A DNA stretch of 39,771 bases. It comes from an uncultured Bacteroidota bacterium (lineage in GTDB: Bacteria; Bacteroidota; Bacteroidia; Chitinophagales; Chitinophagaceae). A program made the translations under genes and the position numbers. The DNA lies in contig CAINOI010000047.1 in the NCBI GenBank assembly GCA_903851465.1, forward strand, positions 1-39,771, read 5' to 3'. Below are positions 25,328-32,940 of the stretch, one piece after another. The stretch's first letter is position 1, and the number at the start of each line of letters is the position of its first letter. The notes below the pieces were generated by a model. That model ran no database searches. It worked only from the letters and a program-made list of their open reading frames with translations, and was not told the DNA's origin.

Positions 25328-26584
25328 TTATTTGTTGGCCATATCTGGAATTTCAGCCACTTTATAAGCACCTGCATCCAGCTTTGCCTTGGTCTCACTA
25401 AATGCTTTTAAAGTCAACTCAATCTCCTCCTGCGTATGAACAGCAGTAGGAATTAATCTGTAAATGATATGCCCTTTTGGAATCACAGGATACACAACGA
25501 TAGAACAGAAAATTTTATAATTCTCTCTAATATCCATTACCATTGCGGTTGCTTCCTCTACGCCCCCCTTCATGTATACTGGCGTTACAACAGAATCTGT
25601 TTTACCAATATCAAATCCTCTTTCTTTCAATCCATTTTGTAATGCCAAAGCATTCTTCCACAAGTTTGCTTTAAGTTCTGGTTTTGATCTTAACAATTCT
25701 AAACGCTTTAAGTTACCCACTACGTATGGCATTGGTAAACTCTTTGCGAAAATTTGAGAACGAATATTATAACGAATATAATCAATAATGGTTCTAGGTC
25801 CTGCCATGAACGCACCAATCGATGCCATACTCTTTGCAAAAGTCGAGAAGTATAAATCAATTTCATCTTGACATCCTTGCGCTTCTCCTGCACCAGCACC
25901 AGTTTCCCCTAATGTGCCAAATCCATGTGCGTCGTCCACTAATAAACGGAACGGTACTTTCTTTTTTAATGCAGCAATCTCTTTTACTTTACCCTGATCA
26001 CCTGCCATGCCAAATACCCCTTCTGTGATCACCAATACACCACCAGATTGTTGTTTATCCACCAACGCTTGTGCTCTTAATAATTGTTTTTCGCAGTCTT
26101 CTACATCGTTGTGTTTAAAAACAAATCGGTGACCTGGAATCATTCTTAATGCATCAATGATACATGCATGACATTCTGCATCATACACCACAACATCGTG
26201 ACGACCACAGATAGCATCAATGGCACTCATGATCCCTTGGTATCCATAGTTCATCAAAATTGAATCTTCCTTATGTACAAATTCAGCTAATTCTTTTTCT
26301 AATTGTTCGTGTAAGTCACTATTTCCACTCATCATTCTTGCACCCATTGGCAAGGCTAAACCATATTGAGCAGATCCATCCGCATCTGCCTTACGTACTT
26401 CTGGATGATTGGCTAGACCCAAATAGTTGTTTAAACTCCATACAATCATTTCTTGGCCTCTAAATTTCATTTTAGAGCCTATTTCGCCTTCTAATTTAGG
26501 AAATGCAAAATAGCCATGCGCTCTTTCACGATGTTGACCAATAGGGCCATAATTCTTAATCAGTCTTTCAAATATATCTGCCAT
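25328..26584 (-). CDS. PLP-dependent alpha-oxoamine synthase (KBL/SPT-like)
   Basis: A 418-residue fold-type I PLP enzyme of the alpha-oxoamine synthase family, which joins an amino acid to an acyl-CoA with loss of CO2. The PLP lysine is Lys251 (STFAKSMASIG), the Asp contact is in VDDAHGFG (216-223), and the ring-stacking His139 lies in DAECHACIID, where Cys replaces the usual Ser of HAS. Members include serine palmitoyltransferase, glycine C-acetyltransferase (Kbl) and BioF. Bacteroidota make sphingolipids, so a serine palmitoyltransferase role is plausible, but I cannot tell the subfamilies apart. It is monocistronic, with its own promoter and terminator. Confidence 0.85.
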   Translation of the reverse strand: MADIFERLIKNYGPIGQHRERAHGYFAFPKLEGEIGSKMKFRGQEMIVWSLNNYLGLANHPEVRKADADGSAQYGLALPMGARMMSGNSDLHEQLEKELAEFVHKEDSILMNYGYQGIMSAIDAICGRHDVVVYDAECHACIIDALRMIPGHRFVFKHNDVEDCEKQLLRAQALVDKQQSGGVLVITEGVFGMAGDQGKVKEIAALKKKVPFRLLVDDAHGFGTLGETGAGAGEAQGCQDEIDLYFSTFAKSMASIGAFMAGPRTIIDYIRYNIRSQIFAKSLPMPYVVGNLKRLELLRSKPELKANLWKNALALQNGLKERGFDIGKTDSVVTPVYMKGGVEEATAMVMDIRENYKIFCSIVVYPVIPKGHIIYRLIPTAVHTQEEIELTLKAFSETKAKLDAGAYKVAEIPDMANK

Positions 26585-26603
26585 AGGTTTGTAATTATAG
26601 CTA

Positions 26604-26630
26604 CAAATTTAATAATTTTTTAGCTTCCAA
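26604..26630 (-). promoter_or_regulatory. Putative oxoamine synthase promoter
   Basis: On the minus strand TAAATTTG (26611-26604) is a perfect TAnnTTTG, 19 bp before the ATG at 26584. TTG (26630-26628) lies 16 bp upstream, slightly closer than usual. Confidence 0.4.
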
Positions 26631-26674
26631 AGGCTATAATTATGCGTAATTTGCAGGTCTAAAATCATGTGAAC

Positions 26675-28324
26675 ATGCGTATTTTATCCATTTTGTGTTT
26701 TTTGATCTTGTCTTTTTTAAGCAATGCACAAGCGCCTAAATCAATCCCAACAAGCCCGTCACATAAGCCTAAACTAGTAGTAGGTATTATGGTGGATCAA
26801 ATGCGCTGGGATTATATCAATCAATTTAAGTCCCATTTCTCCTCCCAACAAGGCTTTTTACGCTTTGTAAATGAGGGTGCGAGCTGTAATAATAATTTAA
26901 TCCCCTACGTGCCAACTGTTACGGCATGTGGACATGCTGCAGTATACACTGGCTCCACACCTGCACTACATGGCATTACAGGTAACCAATGGTATGACAA
27001 CTATCAACAAAAGACGGTGTATTGTGTAGAAGATCCAACTGTGGTTTCCGTAGGCATAGAAGGCAGTGCCGCTGGAAAAATGAGCCCAGTGAATGTTTGG
27101 ACAACCACCATTGGAGATGAAATTAAACTGGCTAATAATTTTAAAAGTAAGGTATATGGTATCTCTATTAAAGATAGAGGTGCGATTATCCCGGCTGGTC
27201 ATAGTGCCGATGGGGCCTTTTGGTATGATAGTAAATCGGGCAATTTTATTAGCTCAACTTATTATGGCAAAAACTTACCAAAGTGGGTGACTGAATACAA
27301 TGGGCAACACAGGATAGACAGCTTTTATGCAAAAGGTTGGAACCTTAGTTTAGCCAAGTCTGTCTATGAGTCGAATTGTGATGGAGATGTCAATGCATAT
27401 GAATCCACTGCTTTGGGTGCCGATCAAAAAGGATTCCCATATACCTTATCTCAATTTATTGGTAAGGATTATGGCAAAATTGCTTCAACCCCGTATGGCA
27501 ATAATATCGTACTAGAAATGGCAGAAAAGGCCTTGGTGAATGAGCAATTAGGTAAGGATGACATCACAGATTTATTGGCAATTAGCTTCTCTTCTCCAGA
27601 TTATATTGGCCACTCTTTTGGCCCAAATTCTTGGGAAACCCTCGATGGCTATATCAAACTTGATGCAGTCATTGCGCAGTTATTTGCAAGCTTAGATCAA
27701 CAAGTAGGAAAAAATAATTACACCGTCTTTTTAACGGCAGACCATGCTGTGGCTAATATTCCTGACTTTGCTAAAAAGCATCAAATTCCTGGTGGCTTAA
27801 TAAGCGAATCAGGATTGAAAAAAGAATTGGGACAATGGTTGTCAAAGCAAGGCTTGAGTGATCAATTAATTACAGCAATAGGAGAATACAATATTCATTT
27901 CAATCATCCATTGATGGATAGCCTTGGTGTAAGTCAGGATAAAATGGTTCAATTAGTTAGTCGTTATATTGAGCAAAAGCCAGGTATTTTACAAGTTGTT
28001 GAGTCTCGTAAAGCGGCGACGGCTGCATTGCCTGAGCAACTTAGAGAGCGCATTGTCAATGGATACAATCCTCAAAGAAGCGGAGACCTGTTCATTGTTA
28101 CTAAATCTGGCTATATGGATGGTTATGCTACTGGAACAAATCATGGTGTTTTTTACAATTATGATGCACATATTCCATTGCTTTGGTATGGCAATGGCAT
28201 CAAAAAAGGACAAGTCAATTCAGTGAATTATATGACTGATATTGCCCCAACAATCACGACCCTTTTAGGCATTCAGATGCCTAGTGGTGCTATTGGGAAG
28301 CCTATATTAGAAGTGTTGAAATAA
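26675..28324 (+). CDS. PafA-type alkaline phosphatase
   Basis: A 549-residue exported phosphatase from the ATG at 26675 (MRILSILCFLILSFLSNAQ, Sec signal); a GTG two codons earlier is less likely. It belongs to the PafA branch of the alkaline phosphatase superfamily, which hydrolyses phosphate monoesters in the periplasm with two zinc ions. The nucleophile is Thr83 (PTVTACGHA). Asn104 (TGNQWYD), Lys166 and Arg168 (SIKDRG) match Elizabethkingia PafA Thr79, Asn100, Lys162 and Arg164 in identity and spacing. Metal-ligand motifs MVDQMRWD, SPDYIGHSFG, TADHAV and TNHGVF are present. It is followed after 30 bp by the Cys/His-rich gene. Confidence 0.92.
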   Translation: MRILSILCFLILSFLSNAQAPKSIPTSPSHKPKLVVGIMVDQMRWDYINQFKSHFSSQQGFLRFVNEGASCNNNLIPYVPTVTACGHAAVYTGSTPALHGITGNQWYDNYQQKTVYCVEDPTVVSVGIEGSAAGKMSPVNVWTTTIGDEIKLANNFKSKVYGISIKDRGAIIPAGHSADGAFWYDSKSGNFISSTYYGKNLPKWVTEYNGQHRIDSFYAKGWNLSLAKSVYESNCDGDVNAYESTALGADQKGFPYTLSQFIGKDYGKIASTPYGNNIVLEMAEKALVNEQLGKDDITDLLAISFSSPDYIGHSFGPNSWETLDGYIKLDAVIAQLFASLDQQVGKNNYTVFLTADHAVANIPDFAKKHQIPGGLISESGLKKELGQWLSKQGLSDQLITAIGEYNIHFNHPLMDSLGVSQDKMVQLVSRYIEQKPGILQVVESRKAATAALPEQLRERIVNGYNPQRSGDLFIVTKSGYMDGYATGTNHGVFYNYDAHIPLLWYGNGIKKGQVNSVNYMTDIAPTITTLLGIQMPSGAIGKPILEVLK

Positions 28325-28354
28325 TCGTATCTTTAATCTATAAAATTTTAAATT

Positions 28355-28570
28355 ATGAAAAAAATATCGATCTTATTTTTAGGTCTTAGTTTAAGCCTTG
28401 CTGCAATGGCAAATTGTGATGGCAAATGTAAAGACAAAACAAAATGTGCTGAATGTAAAAAAGAAGCAGCAGCTCATAAATGTAATAAAGAATGTCATAA
28501 AAATGGCGCTGGTCATGTAGCTAGTCATGGAGAAAAAGGACATAAGTGCACTGCAGAATGTAAGAAGTAA
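28355..28570 (+). CDS. Small exported Cys/His-rich protein, probable metal binding
   Basis: A 71-residue protein with a Sec signal (MKKISILFLGLSLSLAAMA, cleavage near residue 19-20). The roughly 50-residue mature part has eight cysteines in four pairs (21/25, 31/34, 43/47, 65/69), five histidines (41, 48, 54, 58, 63) and many lysines. The composition suggests binding of a soft metal such as copper, zinc or nickel; disulfides are the alternative. I do not recognise a named family. It lies 30 bp after the PafA-type phosphatase, a zinc enzyme also exported, and shares its terminator, so the two are probably co-transcribed. Confidence 0.8.
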   Translation: MKKISILFLGLSLSLAAMANCDGKCKDKTKCAECKKEAAAHKCNKECHKNGAGHVASHGEKGHKCTAECKK

Positions 28571-28586
28571 ATGCCCTAAACAATAT

Positions 28587-28622
28587 AAAAAAAGTCATCC
28601 TATTTCTAGGATGACTTTTTTT
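28587..28622. terminator. Strong bidirectional terminator
   Basis: A perfect 16-bp stem: seven As plus GTCATCCTA (28587-28602) pair with TAGGATGAC plus seven Ts (28607-28622), loop TTTC. It serves the Cys/His-rich gene on the plus strand and icd on the minus strand. Confidence 0.95.
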
Positions 28623-28646
28623 ATTTGATGCCTTTAGCGTTCGCTA

Positions 28647-29879
28647 TTAAGAGGCTAACTTTTTTTGCAAATTATTATCCAATGCATCTAAGAATTCTTC
28701 TGTGTAAACATAGTGTTCGCCATGCTTCACTTTATTCCCATGCACACATACTGCTAAATCTTTAGTCATGATGCCAGACTCAACTGTTTCAACACAAACT
28801 TCCTCTAATGCTTTAGAGAAACGAATCAATTCTTGGTTGTTATCCAATTGACCTCTAAACTCTAAACCTCTTGTCCAAGCAAAAATAGATGCAATTGGAT
28901 TAGTAGAAGTTCTGTTCCCTTTTTGATGCTCACGAAAGTGACGCGTCACAGTACCATGTGCTGCTTCTGCTTCCATCACTTTACCATCTGGTGTAATTAA
29001 AGTAGAGGTCATTAAACCTAATGATCCAAATCCTTGTGCCACTGTATCAGATTGTACATCACCGTCATAGTTCTTACAAGCCCAAACAAAATTACCATTC
29101 CATTTTAAAGCACTCGCTACCATGTCATCGATTAAACGATGCTCATAAGTAATACCGGCATCTGCATATTTTGTTACGAACTCATTTTGATATACTTCTT
29201 CAAAAATATCTTTGAAACGACCATCATACTTTTTTAAGATGGTATTTTTAGTAGATAAATACAAAGGCCACTTTTTTGCTAAAGCTTGGTTAAAACAAGC
29301 CCTTGCAAATCCATAGATACTTTCATCTGTATTGTACATGGCCATCGCCACACCATCTCCTTTGAAATTGAACACTTCAAATTCTTGCACAGTGCCATCC
29401 TCACCTTCAAACTTTACAGTTAATTTTCCTTTCCCTTTTGTAACAAAGTCAGTTGCACGATATTGATCTCCAAAAGCATGACGGCCAATACAAATTGGGG
29501 CTGTCCAGTTTGGCACTAAACGTGGCACATTTGCACAAACAATTGGCTCACGAAATACTGTACCATCTAAGATATTACGAATGGTGCCATTAGGACTCTT
29601 CCACATTTGTTTCAACTTGAACTCCTGAACTCTTTGTTCGTCTGGCGTAATGGTAGCACACTTGATTCCAACACCATATTGTTTGATTGCATTGGCAGCA
29701 TCAATCGTCACCTGATCGTTTGTTTCATCACGATACTCCATACCCAAATCATAATATTTAATATCTAATTCTAGATAAGGTAAAATCAATTTATCCTTAA
29801 TGAATTTCCAAATGATTCTTGTCATTTCGTCTCCATCCAATTCTACAACTGGATTAGCAACTTTAATTTTTTGTCCCAT
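28647..29879 (-). CDS. icd: NADP-dependent isocitrate dehydrogenase (eukaryote-like type)
   Basis: A 410-residue enzyme that oxidises isocitrate to 2-oxoglutarate and CO2 in the TCA cycle. It begins [19 protein letters not shown] and contains [20 protein letters not shown] and [19 protein letters not shown]. These mark the subfamily of homodimeric NADP enzymes found in eukaryotic cytosol and mitochondria and in some bacteria, rather than the E. coli type. The substrate-binding serine is in SPNGT, and the [13 protein letters not shown] segment lies in the NADP-binding region. It follows the Nramp-UspA gene by 56 bp on the same strand but has its own promoter-like element. It ends before a strong terminator. 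Confidence 0.96.
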   Translation of the reverse strand: MGQKIKVANPVVELDGDEMTRIIWKFIKDKLILPYLELDIKYYDLGMEYRDETNDQVTIDAANAIKQYGVGIKCATITPDEQRVQEFKLKQMWKSPNGTIRNILDGTVFREPIVCANVPRLVPNWTAPICIGRHAFGDQYRATDFVTKGKGKLTVKFEGEDGTVQEFEVFNFKGDGVAMAMYNTDESIYGFARACFNQALAKKWPLYLSTKNTILKKYDGRFKDIFEEVYQNEFVTKYADAGITYEHRLIDDMVASALKWNGNFVWACKNYDGDVQSDTVAQGFGSLGLMTSTLITPDGKVMEAEAAHGTVTRHFREHQKGNRTSTNPIASIFAWTRGLEFRGQLDNNQELIRFSKALEEVCVETVESGIMTKDLAVCVHGNKVKHGEHYVYTEEFLDALDNNLQKKLAS

Positions 29880-29898
29880 ATATTTAAAATTTTGTCTG

Positions 29899-29906
29899 CA
29901 AATGTA
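29899..29906 (-). promoter_or_regulatory. Putative -7 element for icd
   Basis: TACATTTG on the minus strand is a perfect TAnnTTTG, 19 bp before the icd ATG. The -33 position has TGG instead of TTG at 18 bp. Confidence 0.4.
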
Positions 29907-29935
29907 CTAAATGTAGCTAAATAGCCATTAGAATA

Positions 29936-31807
29936 TTAAATAGATTGTTGCACAATCAACACAGGGATTTTTACCTTGTGCCTAACCGATTCTATGGTCT
30001 CCCCAAAGAAATAATCTTTCCAACCGTAATGATGATGCGCCCCCATGACTAACAGTTGTGCGTCTGTCATCTTCACAATACGAACAATCTCTTTGACCCT
30101 ATTTTTATACCCTAACACAAAATTAACTTTATACCCATTTTCACTCAATGTTGCTGCATATTGTTCGAGTCTTTCTTTATCCTTTCTTGATTCTTCATCA
30201 TCACTTATTTCTTGAAAATAACTTGCTGTTACACTCTCTACTACATGGATCAAAATCAATTGTGTATCGGTATGTGCCTGCGAAATGGCAGATTTAATTA
30301 AATTAGCATCCCCAGATGTAAAGTCGACAGCTATGGCTATGCGGTCAATTGGCGCTGCTTTAGTCCAATCTAATTCAACTGCTGCTCCATGCAATGCCGT
30401 TCTTTCTTGCTTTTTCTTAGACTGAATCATTGGGAAAATAATGATATACAATAACAAGACAAAAAAGAAAAGAATCATTACTACGAGTAATATCTTAATC
30501 AACAATGCAGTTGGCCCAACCAAAAATGCTTTTGCAAAATCAAATACTAAATTGGCATTTAAAAAGACTAGAATACTTGCCACCATCCAAGCTAAAATTT
30601 TAACCCAAGATTTGATGGCGAACTCACCCATAGTGCTTTTATCACTCACAAAGTGAATGAGCGGAATCACTGCAAAACCCAATTGTAAACTCAAAATAAC
30701 TTGACTAAAAACAAGTAACTCATCTACCCTGCCTTCTCCCATTAATCCAATTACCAAGACGGCAGGCACAATGGCAACTAGTCTAGTAAGCAATCTTCTG
30801 ATCCATGGGTTTAACCTTAGATTTAAATACCCCTCCATGACTATTTGACCAGATAATGTTCCAGTGACAGTTGAACTTTGCCCAGCAGCAATTAAAGCAA
30901 CAGCAAATAAAATAGGGGCTAATTTCGAACCCAATAATGGCGCCAATAAAGCATGTGCTTCTTCTATCTTAGCAATAGACTGGTTGCCTGATTGATAAAA
31001 AGCAGTAGCAGCTAAAATCAATATTGCCGCATTCACAAAAAAAGCTGCATTTAAAGCCACTGCACTATCAATAAAATTATACAACAAGGATTTTTTTATT
31101 CCAGCACTCGTTCTTTCAATTTTTCTAGTTTGAACCAATGCAGAATGTAAATATAAATTATGGGGCATGACAGTCGCACCAATCATACCAACTGCAATAT
31201 ATAATGCGCCTGGCGACAAAGCAGAAGGGACTAAACCCTTAGCTGCACTGGCTAAATCAGGTTTTGCAATGATCATTTCTGCAAGGAAGCTACCCCCAAT
31301 GGTTGCCACTAATACAAAAATAAATGCTTCCATTTTACGCATGCCATATCGTTGTAATAGCATGAATAAAAAAGTATCAGTCACTGTAATGATTGTACCA
31401 TACATTAAAGGCAAGCCTGTTAACAATTTTATTCCAATCGCCATCCCCAATACTTCGGCTAAATCTGTGGCTGCAATGGCCAATTCCGCTAATAGGTATA
31501 GACAGAAATTAACAAATTTAGGATAGGTCTCTCTATTCACTTGTGCCAAATCCAAACGCCTTACAATGCCCAATCTTGCACTTAAACTTTGAAGCAAGAT
31601 GGCCATGATATTACTTAATAACAAAATCCAAATCAATTGAAAACCAAAAGCAGCACCTCCTTGTAAATCAGTCGCCCAGTTCCCTGGATCCATATAACCC
31701 ACACTTACTAAATAAGCAGGTCCAATAAAGGCAAATAATCGTCTCCATCCAGTTTTGTTTTGAACTGGAACAGACTCATGCAGTTGATCTAAGGATTTAT
31801 GAAACAT
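29936..31807 (-). CDS. Nramp divalent metal transporter fused to a UspA domain
   Basis: A 623-residue fusion. Residues about 20-465 form an Nramp/MntH transporter that moves Mn(II), Fe(II) or similar metals with protons. The metal site is complete: Asp40 and Asn43 in MDPGNW (helix 1), and Ala211 and Met214 in ATVMPHN (helix 6), as in structurally known Nramp proteins. Residues about 485-623 form a cytoplasmic universal stress protein domain (RIAIAVDFTSG at its start). Its nucleotide loop, GAHHHYGWKDYFFGET (589-604), lacks the second Gly of the G-2x-G-9x-G(S/T) motif. The tail might sense nucleotide or stress and gate transport, which is inference. The gene precedes icd. Confidence 0.93.
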   Translation of the reverse strand: MFHKSLDQLHESVPVQNKTGWRRLFAFIGPAYLVSVGYMDPGNWATDLQGGAAFGFQLIWILLLSNIMAILLQSLSARLGIVRRLDLAQVNRETYPKFVNFCLYLLAELAIAATDLAEVLGMAIGIKLLTGLPLMYGTIITVTDTFLFMLLQRYGMRKMEAFIFVLVATIGGSFLAEMIIAKPDLASAAKGLVPSALSPGALYIAVGMIGATVMPHNLYLHSALVQTRKIERTSAGIKKSLLYNFIDSAVALNAAFFVNAAILILAATAFYQSGNQSIAKIEEAHALLAPLLGSKLAPILFAVALIAAGQSSTVTGTLSGQIVMEGYLNLRLNPWIRRLLTRLVAIVPAVLVIGLMGEGRVDELLVFSQVILSLQLGFAVIPLIHFVSDKSTMGEFAIKSWVKILAWMVASILVFLNANLVFDFAKAFLVGPTALLIKILLVVMILFFFVLLLYIIIFPMIQSKKKQERTALHGAAVELDWTKAAPIDRIAIAVDFTSGDANLIKSAISQAHTDTQLILIHVVESVTASYFQEISDDEESRKDKERLEQYAATLSENGYKVNFVLGYKNRVKEIVRIVKMTDAQLLVMGAHHHYGWKDYFFGETIESVRHKVKIPVLIVQQSI

Positions 31808-31837
31808 AATTGAAATGTAAATTTAACTATAAACCCA

Positions 31838-31867
31838 TTGTTAAAGGCATTTTGTTGCCTATTTTAG
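31838..31867 (+). promoter_or_regulatory. Putative promoter for lipoprotein gene
   Basis: TTG (31838-31840), 19 bases, then TATTTTAG (31860-31867), one mismatch from TAnnTTTG, 16 bp before the ATG at 31884. Confidence 0.35.
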
Positions 31868-31883
31868 CAAAAAATAGAGTGCC

Positions 31884-32831
31884 ATGCGCTACCTAAGTAA
31901 TCTTTTGATTTTATTGGCATTGATTGGTTGTGCTGAAACAAAAACAGATCTATCTGGCAATACCCCTTTAAAAATAAATGATTTCAATGCAGCATTCAAA
32001 AATATTGAATTGCCTATTCGAATCAATGATACTAATTTAACCTCTTATACAGATTCTTTAGAAATTGGCAGAAAAGCCTTGGAGCAATTTTTACCCGATT
32101 CTGTGGTGGAAGCCATTGTTCCTAAGCAAGTCAAAAATGCTTCCCTTTTTACCATTGGGAAAATTGAAAAAGAAACAGAATATTATTTACTATTAAACAA
32201 TAAAGATGCCAAAAAACAAACGGTATCTGTGATTACCTTTAGTAAGAAAAATATTTTCTTAGGCTATAAGATATTGACTCAATTTGATATTACACATAAG
32301 GGTTCACAGTTCTATGGAAAAACACTACTCATTAACAAAGAACCCACCTTTTTAGTAGAAGAAAATAAATTAGATCCTGAACTAGGTCTCACCAATGAAA
32401 AAAAGGGTTGGGCCTATACAGAACAAGGATTTAGATTGATTTATTTGGATGCCAATATTAAGCCAGAACAAAAGGCTATTTTAAATCCCATTGACACATT
32501 GCCAACAGTCAATAACTATAGTGGTGACTATGCAAGAGATAAAAAGAATTTCATTTCACTAAGAGACTTTGGCAATGCCAATAAATACCAATTCTTTTTA
32601 CACTTTGAAAAGAAAGAAGGCACTTGTGTGGGTGAACTTAAGGGCCTATTGAATTTTAATAAAAACCAAGCGACTTATTCTGAAAAAGGTGATCCATGTA
32701 CAATACAATTTACGATCTCAGGAAATATCATTAAAATAAAAGAAGATGGAAATTGCGGCAATCATAGAAATATGACCTGCTATTTTAATGATAGCTACGA
32801 TAAGAAAAGAAAGCCAAAGACCAAGAAATAA
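31884..32831 (+). CDS. Hypothetical lipoprotein
   Basis: A 315-residue protein with a lipoprotein signal (MRYLSNLLILLALIGC, Cys16 lipidated). The mature part is mixed alpha/beta and rich in Lys, Asn and Asp. The C-terminal region (about 215-315) has four cysteines (near GTCVGEL, GDPCTIQF, GNCGNH and MTCYF) that may form two disulfides, and it ends in a basic tail, KKRKPKTKK. I do not recognise a domain. The gene sits 109 bp before the phosphorylase homologue on the same strand; no functional link is evident. Confidence 0.75.
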   Translation: MRYLSNLLILLALIGCAETKTDLSGNTPLKINDFNAAFKNIELPIRINDTNLTSYTDSLEIGRKALEQFLPDSVVEAIVPKQVKNASLFTIGKIEKETEYYLLLNNKDAKKQTVSVITFSKKNIFLGYKILTQFDITHKGSQFYGKTLLINKEPTFLVEENKLDPELGLTNEKKGWAYTEQGFRLIYLDANIKPEQKAILNPIDTLPTVNNYSGDYARDKKNFISLRDFGNANKYQFFLHFEKKEGTCVGELKGLLNFNKNQATYSEKGDPCTIQFTISGNIIKIKEDGNCGNHRNMTCYFNDSYDKKRKPKTKK

Positions 32832-32940
32832 TCCACATTCTGCCATTGCAAACGATTGTTATTCACACTAGGATTGCCGATGACCTAATTTAAGGGCAAA
32901 TAGGATATATTGTGGGTCAAATTAACCAAAGATTAAAAAC

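Noticed and set aside
31167-31526. Plus-strand ORF of 119 codons inside the Nramp gene
   Set aside because: It is antisense to Nramp helices that include the MPHN motif.
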